DNA of 64,000 nt, from contig JAFDWF010000226.1 in NCBI GenBank assembly GCA_018268575.1, positions 62,001 through 126,000 of the forward strand, given 5' to 3'. Below are positions 10,131 to 19,097 of this stretch, one piece after another; the first letter of the stretch is position 1; each line of letters begins with the position of its first letter. The notes beneath the pieces are model-generated. The model was given only the letters and a program-made list of their open reading frames with translations. It was not told where the DNA came from and ran no database searches. The translations under genes were made by a program, and so were the position numbers. The DNA comes from Actinomycetota bacterium (GTDB lineage Bacteria > Actinomycetota > Thermoleophilia > Solirubrobacterales > 70-9).

Positions 10131-11185
10131 GGGGCCGCTCCGGATTCGTCCCCGTCCTCGCCCCCGACCCGCAGGAGGACCTTGACCGAGTCCGCGGGCC
10201 GGGACTGGACGGCGAAGGCCTCCCCGACGTCGGAAAGCTCGAACTCCTGGGTGATGAGGCCTTCGGCATCGAGGATCCCCGCCGCCATCAGGTCGATCAC
10301 CCGGTGCAGCTCGTCCGTGTAGGCGAAGGAGCCGAGGAGCTTCACCTCGCCGTCGACGATCCGGTCGATCGAGACCGGGATCTTGGTCCCGTAGAGCGCG
10401 GCGACGACGACGCGGCCGCCGCGCCGCACCGACCGCAGTGCCAAGCCGATGGAGCTCTCCACCCCGGCGCAGTCGACCGCGACGTCGAAGGCGGGACGAC
10501 CTCCGCGGGCGCTCCCCAGCGCCTTGTCGGCGTCGTCGTCGGTCGGATCGATCGCCGCGGTGGCGCCCATCGCGATCGCCTTGCGGCGACGCAGCGGGGA
10601 GGGGTCCACGCCGACCAGCGGTCGTGCCCCGGCGCTCGCGAGAAAGCTGACGGCCGCGAGGCCGATCGGGCCGCAGCCGACGACCAGCACGGAGTCGGCA
10701 GGGGTCGCCGCCGCCTGCCGGACGGCCCGGAGGCCGACGGCGAAGGGCTCGACCAGGGCCGCCATCCGTAGGTCGGGCCCATCAGGCAGCACCAGCAGGG
10801 ATCCCGGCAGGGACGCCCGGGGAACGACCAACCGCTCCGCCATCCCGCCCGCGACATCGAAGCCGATCAGGACCTTGTCATCGCAGAGGTTGGTCTCACC
10901 CGCGAAGCAGCGAGGGCAGCGACCGCAGGGGAGAACCGGCCTGACCACTACTCGGTCGCCAGGAGAGAGGCCGTCCACGCCAGGCGCAGAAAGGATCCGC
11001 CCGCTCAACTCGTGGCCGAGGACCTGCCCCGGCCTGATCCCCATACCGCGGCGAAAGGCATGCAGGTCGGAGCCGCAGATCCCGCACCACGCGACCTCGA
11101 CCAATGCCTCGCCGAGGCCGGGCTCGGGCGCGGCGAGGTCCGCCGTCTCGATCTGTTCAGGAGCGCGCCAGGTGGCTGCCAGCAT
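10127..11185 (-). CDS. zinc-dependent alcohol dehydrogenase (MDR family)
   Basis: Medium-chain NAD(P)-dependent dehydrogenase (352 aa) of the threonine/sorbitol dehydrogenase branch. Catalytic-zinc residues appear in CGICGSDLHAF and GHELSG; the structural-zinc loop is CGRCPRCFAGETNLC. The Rossmann motif is VLVVGCGPIGLAAV. The start ATG lies opposite the ABC-transporter promoter, giving a 165-bp divergent region that contains operator 2. It is followed, with a 4-bp overlap, by the frameshifted SDR. The substrate is unknown; a secondary alcohol in the same degradation route is likely. Confidence 0.9.
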
Positions 11186-11290
11186 GCTGATCGTCAGGCT
11201 ATCACGGCCTCCAGAGGGAGTATTTCACTCCTCAAGGCGTCAACTTAGTACATAGGGCCTGACATTAATTAATATTCCTGACTTACAGGC

Positions 11291-11322
11291 AAATTGCCGC
11301 AATGGCAAAATAGCGCTAATAT
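11291..11322 (+). promoter_or_regulatory. operator/promoter 2: TTGCC-N5-GGCAA repeat upstream of the ABC importer operon
   Basis: The core repeat TTGCC-GCAAT-GGCAA is at 11294-11308. TTGCCG (11294-11299) acts as a possible -35, with a 17-bp spacer and TAATAT (11317-11322) as -10. Spacing is identical to operator 1. The start codon of the binding-protein gene lies 28 bp after the -10 with an AGGAGAGG ribosome-binding site. Confidence 0.75.
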
Positions 11323-11349
11323 CACGCGACTCAACCAAGGAGGAGAGGA

Positions 11350-12687
11350 ATGGGAATCCACTTTGCTGGTTCGAGGGGCCGTGCATTCACGGCCCTGTTG
11401 TTTGTCATCGGCCTTGCCGCTGTGGCCGCCGGTTGCGGCTCGAGCAGCTCGGGCAGTTCAGGTTCGGAAACGACCGGCGGCAGCTCGACGACGGCAAGCT
11501 CGAACTCGGAAACGGGCGCCACGGCGCTGAGTGGCTGCGGGAAGGGAACCGAACCTGCGTCGGGTCCGCCGATCACGCTGGGGGCGATCGTCACCGACGT
11601 CCCCGGGGCCGATCTGACGCCGGTGACCAACAGCACCAAGGCCTACTTTGACTGCGTCAACGAACACGGAGGGGTCGACGGGCGGCCGATTAAGTACATC
11701 GTCGAACACGAACAGCTGAACCCGCAGGAAGTGTCTGCCGTGGCATCGAAGCTGATCAACGACGACAACGTGATGGGCATGGTCGGCAACACCAGCCTGA
11801 TCGACTGCTCGGTCAACGGGGCGACCTACGCCAAGGCGGGCCTCAACATCATCGGCGCCGCGGTCGACAGTGCCTGCTATGAACTCCCCGATTTTGCCTC
11901 GGCGAACCTCGGGCCGACCTACTCGGCCCAGCTCTCGGCCCAGTACCTGGTCGAAAAGGAGAAAGTCGATTCGCTCCTCGCCGCGACGACCCAGGCCCCG
12001 GGTTCTGAAGCCTTGAACGTCGGCGTGCTCGGCGTTGCGGAAGCAGCCAACATCGAAGGTTCCGAAGAACTAATTCCGATCCCGGTCACCGACCCCAACG
12101 GCACCGCACTCAGCCTTGCCGAAAAAGCTGGCGAAAGCGGCGGCGTGATCATGGACCTCGCACCGGAAGAGATGGTCAAGGTCCTGCAGGCCGCCGAAAA
12201 GCAGGCACTGACCGAACGGACCCACTGGGGCTGCGTCAACTCGTGCGCCGCGGCCGCGCTGGTCGAAGCGCTCGGACCGGGCTGGAACGGGAAGATGGTG
12301 ATCCCCGACGAGTATCCGTCGCTCGAAGCATCGGGCCCGGACTCGGACCTGTACCGGGAAGTCAACGCCAAATACAACGGCGGTGAAAGCCTCAGCACGT
12401 TCGGCCAGCTGGGCTTTTTGATGGGGAAGATCTATGCCGACGCGATCCAGGAACTACCCGCGTCGCAGCTGAACCGCACCGGGATCAACAAAGCGATCGG
12501 CGGGATCGAAGGCTACAAAACCGACATGTTGTGCGAACCCTGGAGCTTCGGCAAGGGCAAATACCACGTGTCGGTGTCCTCCGGGCGCCTCTTCACCCCC
12601 GAAAACGGCAAGCTGAAGGAAATCCAGGGTTGCACGAAGTTGGAACCGGTGACCCCGGCCCTGAAGGCGACGATGGGCGCCGGCTGA
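11350..12687 (+). CDS. ABC transporter substrate-binding lipoprotein (branched-chain amino acid/aromatic type)
   Basis: Extracellular solute receptor (445 aa) of a type I periplasmic-binding-protein fold, feeding the permease encoded next. It has a signal peptide with hydrophobic core FTALLFVIGLAAVAAG and a lipobox cysteine followed by a Gly/Ser-rich linker, so it is membrane-anchored. The mature part begins with ITLGAIVTDVPGADLTP, typical of LivK-like proteins. An AAGGAGGAGAGG ribosome-binding site precedes the ATG. Its codons are odd: glutamate is almost always GAA, while neighbouring genes use GAG. Expression is likely governed by operator 2. The ligand is unknown; such receptors bind amino acids, amides or aromatic acids. 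Confidence 0.92.
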   Translation: MGIHFAGSRGRAFTALLFVIGLAAVAAGCGSSSSGSSGSETTGGSSTTASSNSETGATALSGCGKGTEPASGPPITLGAIVTDVPGADLTPVTNSTKAYFDCVNEHGGVDGRPIKYIVEHEQLNPQEVSAVASKLINDDNVMGMVGNTSLIDCSVNGATYAKAGLNIIGAAVDSACYELPDFASANLGPTYSAQLSAQYLVEKEKVDSLLAATTQAPGSEALNVGVLGVAEAANIEGSEELIPIPVTDPNGTALSLAEKAGESGGVIMDLAPEEMVKVLQAAEKQALTERTHWGCVNSCAAAALVEALGPGWNGKMVIPDEYPSLEASGPDSDLYREVNAKYNGGESLSTFGQLGFLMGKIYADAIQELPASQLNRTGINKAIGGIEGYKTDMLCEPWSFGKGKYHVSVSSGRLFTPENGKLKEIQGCTKLEPVTPALKATMGAG

Positions 12688-12718
12688 GCCCGGCGTCGTC
12701 GCGAAGGAAGCAGGACAG

Positions 12719-14656
12719 ATGATCGCGCTCGTCGATCTCAAGCCGTACCTCATCCTCGGCCTGGCGCTGGGCGGTCTTTTCGCCGCCTCCGGCGTCGGTC
12801 TGGTGGTCCTCTTCCGGACCACGGGCGTGATCAATCTGGCCTACGGTGCAATCGGGGCGCTCGGCGCCCTGATCGCCTGGCAGCTGACTGCGCAGGCGGG
12901 GATGCCGGAGGCGGTGGGCTACCTCGTCTGCGCCTTCGCCGCCGGGCTCAGCTCGCTCGCCTACGGCATGCTCGTCGCCCCCTTGTTGGCCCAACGCGAC
13001 GCGATGGTGAAAGCGATCGGCACGTTGGGGCTCGCGCTGATCTTGCTCGGCGCGATGGATTGGATCTGGGGCGAAGAAGCGCGGACCCTGAGCCTGCCGT
13101 CCAGCTCCTGGGCGCTGCGGATCGGCGACGTTCGGTTCGACGGGACCCAGGTCATCGCTGTGATGCTGAGCATCGCGGTCACCGCCGGCGTGTCGGTCTA
13201 CCTGCGGGCCTCGCGCGGCGGTACCGCGATGAGGGCGATGGCCCAAGACCGCGAGGTCACCGCGACCCTCGGGGTCCCGGTCCGTCGGATCGAGGCGACC
13301 GCCTGGTTTGGCTCGGGCGTGCTCTGCGGCGTGACGGCGCTGATCCTCGCCGACACCTATGGGCTCGACTACGTGGGGATGACGTTCCTGATCATCTCCT
13401 CGCTTGCCGCGGCCTTGGTCGGACGGCTCAGGTCGCTCTGGATCACCCTCGTCGCCGGCCTCGCGATCGGGGTCATCGAGTCATGCCTGACGCCGATCCA
13501 GACCTTTTCCAAGTACTCCACGATGACCCCGTTCGTGGTGGCGATCCTGGCCCTTCTCTGGATGGGGCGGAAGCGAATCCCCGGCATGTTCGAAACGCTC
13601 CGCATCCCCCCGGTCTCGAGCAGCCCGTCCGGCGTCGGGTCGAAAGCTCGCAACGCCGGGCTCGCAGTCGCGCTGGTGATCGGCGCCGGCCTGCTGGCCC
13701 CCGCGTTGTTGAGCGACTACTGGCTGCAGATCGGGACTTCGGTCGTCATCTACAGCGTCGTCGCGCTCGGCGCCGGCCTGCTGATGGGCAGGGTCGGCCT
13801 CGTTTCCTTGTGCCAGGTGGCGCTCCTCGCCCTCGGCGGCTGGGTCGCCCTCCGGATCGGGTACGCGACCAGCCTGTCTTTTCCGCTGGTCCTCCTCTGC
13901 GCGGGGCTCGTGACCGCCGCTGTCGGCGTCCTGCTGAGTTGGCCCGCCCTGCGGCTCAGCGGCCTCCATTTCGCCCTGATCACCCTGATGGCGGCGGGGG
14001 CGATGACGATCATGCTGACGCAGTTCAACTTCCCCAACGGCGGCGGCGGGTTCTTCGGCTACGACGCCTCGAAGGCCGCCGCGGCGCCGCTGCGCGCGCC
14101 GGCGATCGCGGGCACCACGACGAGCCTCTTCCGCTATGCGCTGGCCGTGGCGGTGATCCTCTTCGCGCTCGCGATCTGGAACGTCCGTGGCAGGCCGGGG
14201 CGCGCCTGGGCGGCGATCCGCCAAGGAGACGAGGGCGCCGCCGCGGCGGGGGTGCCGGTGACCAGGTACAAACTTTGGGGCTTCGCCCTCGCCTCATTCA
14301 TGACGGGTGCCGTCGGCGGCCTGCTGGCGGCGACCGGTGGCGGCCTCACGGTCTACCAGTTCCCGACCCAGGACTCGCTGATCCTGCTCGCGGTGGTGAT
14401 GATCGGCGGCATCTACAGCATCTGGGGCGCGGTGATCGCGGGACTCTTCGCCCGACTGATGCCGGCGCTGCTCTCGAACTGGGGCGTGAATGCTGACATC
14501 AGCCTGATCCTCTTCGGGCTCGGCGTCATCTGCACGCTCGTCTCCGCGCCCGGCGGGATCGCCGAACAACTGGCCGACCTCGGCCATGCGATCAGGCGAC
14601 GGCTCGGGCCCTTCGCGATCGCGACCGAAGTGCGAGCCAGGGAGAGCAAGACGTGA
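12719..14656 (+). CDS. fused LivH-LivM-type ABC transporter permease
   Basis: Both membrane subunits of a branched-chain-type importer in one chain of 645 aa. Residues about 1-290 are LivH-like (GLFAASGVGLVVLFRTTGVI, NLAYGAIGALGALIAW). Residues about 310-625 are LivM-like (LLMGRVGLVSLCQVALLALG, FALITLMAAGAMTIM). Many hydrophobic segments are visible in each half. It lies 31 bp after the receptor gene with a GAAGGAAG ribosome-binding site and overlaps the following ATPase by 4 bp. The fusion fixes a 1:1 permease ratio; separate LivH and LivM are the more common arrangement. Confidence 0.92.
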   Translation: MIALVDLKPYLILGLALGGLFAASGVGLVVLFRTTGVINLAYGAIGALGALIAWQLTAQAGMPEAVGYLVCAFAAGLSSLAYGMLVAPLLAQRDAMVKAIGTLGLALILLGAMDWIWGEEARTLSLPSSSWALRIGDVRFDGTQVIAVMLSIAVTAGVSVYLRASRGGTAMRAMAQDREVTATLGVPVRRIEATAWFGSGVLCGVTALILADTYGLDYVGMTFLIISSLAAALVGRLRSLWITLVAGLAIGVIESCLTPIQTFSKYSTMTPFVVAILALLWMGRKRIPGMFETLRIPPVSSSPSGVGSKARNAGLAVALVIGAGLLAPALLSDYWLQIGTSVVIYSVVALGAGLLMGRVGLVSLCQVALLALGGWVALRIGYATSLSFPLVLLCAGLVTAAVGVLLSWPALRLSGLHFALITLMAAGAMTIMLTQFNFPNGGGGFFGYDASKAAAAPLRAPAIAGTTTSLFRYALAVAVILFALAIWNVRGRPGRAWAAIRQGDEGAAAAGVPVTRYKLWGFALASFMTGAVGGLLAATGGGLTVYQFPTQDSLILLAVVMIGGIYSIWGAVIAGLFARLMPALLSNWGVNADISLILFGLGVICTLVSAPGGIAEQLADLGHAIRRRLGPFAIATEVRARESKT

Positions 14657-15369
14657 TCCGTGTCGAGGAGCTCACCGTGCGTTTCGGAGGCGTCACCTCG
14701 TTGGACGCGATGTCGACCACGTTCGGGGCCGGCGTCAACGGGCTGATCGGTCCGAACGGCGCCGGCAAGACCACCTTCTTCAACGTGTTGAGCGGATTCG
14801 TGCGGCCGAGCGAGGGCTCGGTATCGGCGTTCGGGCAGGACCTCCTCTCGATGGCCGATTTCCGCCGTGTCCGCTGGGGGCTCCGGCGCTGCTTCCAGCA
14901 GGAGCGGGCGATCGCGCAGCTCTCCGCGTTCGACAACGTGAGGTTGGTCGCCGAGCAGGTCGGGACCTCGCGGGGTAAACGGCGGGTCCTCGTCCGCGAG
15001 GCGCTCGAATTCGTCGGCCTGGGCGAGATCGGGCCGCAGACCGTGGGTCTGCTCAGCGCCCATGACCGCCGCCGGGTCGAGATCGCCCGCGCTGTCGTCG
15101 GCGAGCCGAAGCTGGTTCTGCTGGACGAGCCCGCCGCCGGCCTGCCCGAGGCCGAGTCCCGGGCGCTGGCGGAGATGATCGCCTCGATCCCGGCGCGGCG
15201 CGGCGCCGCGGTGATCGTCGTCGACCACGACATCGACCTCGTGCGGACCTGCTGCGAGACGGCGACCGTCCTCGACTTCGGCGAGGTTCTGGCCCACGGC
15301 CCCACCGCCGACGTCCTCGAGGACAAGCGCGTCGTGCAGGCCTACCTCGGGACGGAGGACGTCGAATGA
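14653..15369 (+). CDS. ABC transporter ATP-binding protein, LivG type
   Basis: First ATPase (238 aa) of the importer. Walker A is GPNGAGKTTF and Walker B is LVLLDEPAAGLPE, followed by the switch His in VIVVDHDIDLV. The signature motif is unusual: where LSGGQ/LSYGQ is expected the sequence reads LLSAHDRRRVEIARA, so the LSGGQ-Gly is missing, while the partner ATPase keeps a good signature. In a heterodimeric pair this would leave one weak ATP site. The start is GTG, overlapping the permease stop codon. The next gene overlaps by 4 bp. Confidence 0.92.
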   Translation: MIRVEELTVRFGGVTSLDAMSTTFGAGVNGLIGPNGAGKTTFFNVLSGFVRPSEGSVSAFGQDLLSMADFRRVRWGLRRCFQQERAIAQLSAFDNVRLVAEQVGTSRGKRRVLVREALEFVGLGEIGPQTVGLLSAHDRRRVEIARAVVGEPKLVLLDEPAAGLPEAESRALAEMIASIPARRGAAVIVVDHDIDLVRTCCETATVLDFGEVLAHGPTADVLEDKRVVQAYLGTEDVE

Positions 15370-16109
15370 GCGCGGATCGCTCGGCGATGCTGACGATCGA
15401 GGACCTCTCGGTCGCCCGTGCGGGGCGCACGATCCTCGACGGCGTCTCGCTGCAGGTGCGTCCCGCCTCGATCACGACCCTGCTCGGGCCGAACGGTGCC
15501 GGCAAGTCGACCTTGATGCTGGCCGTGGCCGGCCTCCTGCCCGCTTCTTCCGGGAAGGTGGCGATCGCCGACCGAAGGTTGACCGGCCTGCGGCCCGAGC
15601 GCATCCGTCGCGCGGGGGTGGCCGTCGCGGCCGAGGGACGACGGCTGCTCGGCGACCTGAGCGTCCGCGACAACCTGCGCGTCGCGACGTACGCCTTACG
15701 GGGCAGTGACGCGGAGGCCGGGCTGGAGTGGGCGGTCGAGCTGTTCCCGGAGCTGAAAAAGAGATGGGACATCCCCGCTCGCCTGCTGTCGGGAGGCGAG
15801 CAGCAGATGGTGGTGATCGCGCAGGCGATCGTCTCGCGCCCTTCGACCCTGCTGATCGACGAGCTATCCCTCGGGCTGGCCCCGATCGCGGTCCGTCGAC
15901 TCCTGCCCACCCTGGAAGAGATCGCGCAGGCCGGCGTCGGGGTCCTCCTGGTCGAGCAGTTCGCCCACATGGCGCTGTCCCTGGCTGATGCCGCCTACGT
16001 CATGCAGGGAGGCCAGATCGTCTTCCACGGTGTCGCGAACGACCTGCGCCGGCAACCGGACCTGCTCGAGTCCGCGTACCGCCTGAGCGGTGCGAACGCC
16101 GCGGGTTGA
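15366..16109 (+). CDS. ABC transporter ATP-binding protein, LivF type
   Basis: Second ATPase (247 aa) of the importer. Walker A GPNGAGKSTL, signature LLSGGEQQMV, Walker B TLLIDELSLGLAP and switch LLVEQFAHMA are all present and typical of LivF. It follows the LivG-type gene by ATGA overlap and precedes an isochorismatase-fold hydrolase by 16 bp, so import and catabolism are in the same transcript. Confidence 0.93.
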   Translation: MSADRSAMLTIEDLSVARAGRTILDGVSLQVRPASITTLLGPNGAGKSTLMLAVAGLLPASSGKVAIADRRLTGLRPERIRRAGVAVAAEGRRLLGDLSVRDNLRVATYALRGSDAEAGLEWAVELFPELKKRWDIPARLLSGGEQQMVVIAQAIVSRPSTLLIDELSLGLAPIAVRRLLPTLEEIAQAGVGVLLVEQFAHMALSLADAAYVMQGGQIVFHGVANDLRRQPDLLESAYRLSGANAAG

Positions 16110-16125
16110 GCCCGGGGGCGCCTCG

Positions 16126-16782
16126 ATGGACCAGGATGCCCTGATCGTCATCGACATGCAGCGCGCCTTCCTCGACCCGGAGGGGTCGATCGCCCGCCTG
16201 GGCGGAGACGTGGAGGAGCTGAGGACGGCAATACCCGGATGCCTCGAGTTGGTGCGAGCGGCGCGCTCGGCGTCCCGGCCGGTGATCCACGTGCGGACCG
16301 TCCTGCGCCCCGACTACCGCGACGGCGGGCGGGTCTTCAACGACGTCAACCCCGAGAGCCGGTCGGCCGGGCTCCTGGTCGCCGGCACCGAGGACGCCGA
16401 ATTCATCCCCGAGCTGAGGCCGGAGCCGGAGGACTTCGTGGTCGAGAAGCTGCGCTTCAGCGCGTTCTACGCAACCCAGCTGGAGGCGCTGCTGGCCAGC
16501 CTGGGGGCGGACGAGCTGGTGCTCGCGGGCGTCACCACCAACATCTGCGTCGAGAGCAGCGCGCGCGACGCCGCCCAGAGGAACTTCAAGACCACGGTCG
16601 TCGCCGATGCGACCGCCGAGGTCGAGCGCGCTCGTCATCTTCATGCGCTCGAGACGCTCGCCGCCGCGTTCTGCGAGGTGGCGCCATGCGAGGAGGTGAT
16701 GCGGCGGTGGTCGGTCATCGAGTCGCCGGGTGCGAGGGAGGCCGTGTCAGTGGATCGAACGAGAAAGAAGAGGGAGACCTAG
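16126..16782 (+). CDS. isochorismatase-fold cysteine hydrolase
   Basis: Cytosolic cysteine hydrolase (218 aa) of the family that includes N-carbamoylsarcosine amidohydrolase, maleamate amidohydrolase and nicotinamidase. The catalytic triad is visible: Asp in IVIDMQRAF, Lys in VVEKLRFSAF, and Cys in the cis-peptide segment GVTTNICVESSARDA. ATG at 16126 is preferred over an upstream GTG because the conserved strand begins at once (DALIVIDMQ). It overlaps the cupin gene (TAGTG). Within a ring-degradation regulon it could deaminate an amide intermediate such as a maleamate-like compound; this is inference. Confidence 0.88.
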   Translation: MDQDALIVIDMQRAFLDPEGSIARLGGDVEELRTAIPGCLELVRAARSASRPVIHVRTVLRPDYRDGGRVFNDVNPESRSAGLLVAGTEDAEFIPELRPEPEDFVVEKLRFSAFYATQLEALLASLGADELVLAGVTTNICVESSARDAAQRNFKTTVVADATAEVERARHLHALETLAAAFCEVAPCEEVMRRWSVIESPGAREAVSVDRTRKKRET

Positions 16783-17279
16783 TGCCAAGTCGTATGTTCC
16801 ATGCCCGCCTCGAGGACCTGCCCAAGGAGACGACCTTCGAGGGCACCTATCGACGCACGGGGGTCGTAACCGACCACGCGTTCCTGTCGTTCGCCTGGGT
16901 CGATGCCGGCTTCGGTGCCGAGTGGGAGGAGGGCGAGCCGTTCCCTAACATGCACAGCCACGACCACGATCAGCTGATGGTGCAGATCAGTGGCGAACAG
17001 GAGATGGTCGTCGGGGAGCAGAGTCTTCACTTCCAGGCAGGCGAGGTGCTCTACATCCCTTCGCAGATGATCCACGGCGGGCGGCCGATCGGCGACGAGC
17101 CGAGCTTTGCGATCGAGGTATTCGCGCCGATCCGGACCGACTACCTCTACATCGCCGAGCACCAGCTCGCCCAGGACGCACCGCCGCGTCAACTCGATGG
17201 ATCTCGGATCGACATCCGGTCGAAGGCCGAAGCGATGACCCAGGTGCTCGGAGATTCCGAGCTACCTCATCTGCGCTGA
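16782..17279 (+). CDS. cupin-domain protein
   Basis: Single-domain cupin of 165 aa. The metal-binding first motif is MHSHDHDQLMVQISGEQEMVVG (central part) and the second is GEVLYIPSQMIHGG, giving a complete set of His/Glu/His ligands. It could be a small dioxygenase/isomerase or a ligand-binding protein. GTG at 16782 overlaps the previous stop codon and has an AGAGGGAGA ribosome-binding site 5 bases upstream. It is placed between an amidohydrolase and a CocE-type hydrolase in the importer operon. Confidence 0.85.
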   Translation: MPSRMFHARLEDLPKETTFEGTYRRTGVVTDHAFLSFAWVDAGFGAEWEEGEPFPNMHSHDHDQLMVQISGEQEMVVGEQSLHFQAGEVLYIPSQMIHGGRPIGDEPSFAIEVFAPIRTDYLYIAEHQLAQDAPPRQLDGSRIDIRSKAEAMTQVLGDSELPHLR

Positions 17280-17300
17280 GTCACGAGCGCGGCGCCGGTC

Positions 17301-19019
17301 GTGGAGATCACGGTGGAACAGGAAGTCGCCGTCCCGATGCGGGACGGCGCGACGCTCCGCGCCAGGGTCTACCAGCCCGCCGCGGAGGGGAGCTTCCCGG
17401 CGCTGGTCCTCCGCACTCCTTATGGAAAGGACCTCGCGGCGACCACCCATCTCGCGATCGATCCGGAGCGGGCGGCGGCAAACGGCTACGTCGTCGTCAT
17501 CGAGGACGTCCGGGGCAGGTTCGCCTCCGACGGCCGGGGCTTCGAGCCCTACGTGCACGAGTTCGACGACGGCTTCGACACGGTCCAGTGGGCCGCCTCG
17601 CTGCCCGGTGTCGACGGGCGCGTAGGCGCCTACGGCGTTTCCTACATGGGGACCACGGCGTGGCAGGCTGCCGCCGCTGGGCCCCCAGCGTTGCGGGCGC
17701 TAGCCACCGCGCAGTCGACCAACGACGCCTTTCTCGACCTGAGTTGGAGGGGCGGGGCGTTCAACTGGGGCATGCATCTGTTCTGGGTGCTCGGCAACTT
17801 CGGACTGGTCCAGCTGCTGCGCGAACGGCGACACGACCCCGCCCTCGAGGACGGGGTGGACGAGGCCATCGGCGCGATCGACGACTACCTCGGCACAGCG
17901 AGCCATCTCCCCCCGGTCGAGTTCCCGGGCGCCGAGACCCTGGCGCCGCTGGTCCCCTTCCTCGTCGACGCGATGACCGAGGACCGACGTGGCCCCTACC
18001 ATCGCGCGCGCTCGCTCGCGGGCCGATACGGCGCGGTCGAGGTCCCGGCGCTGATCGTCGCCGGTTGGTACGACGTGATGCTGAGCAACGACCTGCGGCA
18101 CTTCGCCGCGATGCGGGAGGAAGCCGGGAGTCGCGCCGCCCGGGAGGGGACTCGACTCGTAATCGGCCCGTGGTCCCACGGTCCGGGGATGATCAGCTCG
18201 GCGGCGGGCGAGATCGATTTCGGCATCCGCTCGAGCGGCGCCTGGCTCGACCTGACCGCCCTCTTCCTCGACTGGTTCAAGCAGGCGCTGGCCGGGGATG
18301 CCGACCGCGACTCGGCCCCGGTGAAGCTCTTCGTCATGGGCTCCAACCGGTGGAGCGAAGAGGAAGACTGGCCGCCCCCGAACGTTCGCGAGCAGCGCTG
18401 GTTCTTGCGGGCCGGAGGCGGCCTCTCGCGGGAAGCTCCACCTGGTGGAGCCGAGCCGGCGACCTACGTGTACGACCCGCTCGATCCCTGTCCGACGACC
18501 GGCGGGGCGCTGCTGATGCCGGAGATCTACAGGCGCGGGGCGGTCGACCAGACGCCGATCATCGGCCGCGGCGACGTCCTCGTCTTCACCTCCGACCCGC
18601 TCGGAGCGGAGCTCGAAATCATCGGTCCGGTCCACGCGTCCCTCTTCGCCTCCACCTCGGCGGTCGACACCGACTGGGTGGTCAAGCTCTGCGAGGTGCT
18701 CCCCGACGGACGCACGGTGAACCTCTGCGATGGGATCCTTCGCGCCTGCTTCCGCTCGGGAGACTGGTCGGAACCCGAGCCGGTGGAGCCGCTCGAGGTG
18801 CTCCCCTACGGGGTCGACCTCTGGGCCACCGCCGCCCTCGTCAAGGCCGGCCACCGCCTGCGCGTGATCGTCACCTCGAGCGATTTCCCGCGCTACGACC
18901 GCAACCCGAACACGGGTTGCGTGGGCGTGCGGGCGACCCGCACGGAGCCCGCCAGGCAGCGGGTATTCCTCGATGCCCGGCATCCCTCGGCGATCCGGTT
19001 GCCGGTCCGGGACCGATAG
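17301..19019 (+). CDS. CocE/NonD-family hydrolase (X-Pro dipeptidyl-peptidase S15 fold)
   Basis: Serine hydrolase of 572 aa related to cocaine esterase and alpha-amino-acid ester hydrolases. It begins with VPMRDGATLRARVYQP and LRTPYGKD, has the nucleophile in YGVSYMGTTAW, the cap/oxyanion region GWYDVMLSND, His in IGPWSHGPG, and a C-terminal jelly-roll domain (VDTDWVVKLCEVLPDG, HRLRVIVTSSDFPR). The start is GTG. It is probably the last gene of the importer transcript; its stop lies 8 bp before operator 3. The likely role is ester or amide cleavage of the imported compound. Confidence 0.9.
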   Translation: MEITVEQEVAVPMRDGATLRARVYQPAAEGSFPALVLRTPYGKDLAATTHLAIDPERAAANGYVVVIEDVRGRFASDGRGFEPYVHEFDDGFDTVQWAASLPGVDGRVGAYGVSYMGTTAWQAAAAGPPALRALATAQSTNDAFLDLSWRGGAFNWGMHLFWVLGNFGLVQLLRERRHDPALEDGVDEAIGAIDDYLGTASHLPPVEFPGAETLAPLVPFLVDAMTEDRRGPYHRARSLAGRYGAVEVPALIVAGWYDVMLSNDLRHFAAMREEAGSRAAREGTRLVIGPWSHGPGMISSAAGEIDFGIRSSGAWLDLTALFLDWFKQALAGDADRDSAPVKLFVMGSNRWSEEEDWPPPNVREQRWFLRAGGGLSREAPPGGAEPATYVYDPLDPCPTTGGALLMPEIYRRGAVDQTPIIGRGDVLVFTSDPLGAELEIIGPVHASLFASTSAVDTDWVVKLCEVLPDGRTVNLCDGILRACFRSGDWSEPEPVEPLEVLPYGVDLWATAALVKAGHRLRVIVTSSDFPRYDRNPNTGCVGVRATRTEPARQRVFLDARHPSAIRLPVRDR

Positions 19020-19026
19020 TCCTGAA

Positions 19027-19057
19027 GATTTGCCAGGCAGGCAAATCCTGTTAGGAT
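19027..19057 (+). promoter_or_regulatory. operator/promoter 3: GATTTGCC-N5-GGCAAATC repeat upstream of hydrolase gene
   Basis: An 8+5+8 perfect inverted repeat (GATTTGCC, AGGCA, GGCAAATC) at 19027-19047. TTGCCA (19030-19035) is a possible -35, with a 16-bp spacer and TAGGAT (19052-19057) as -10. The site sits immediately after the CocE stop codon and starts a new transcription unit inside a same-strand gene series. Confidence 0.78.
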
Positions 19058-19097
19058 TCCGACCGGGTCCAAGGGTCTACGGGAAGGACGGCTGCAG

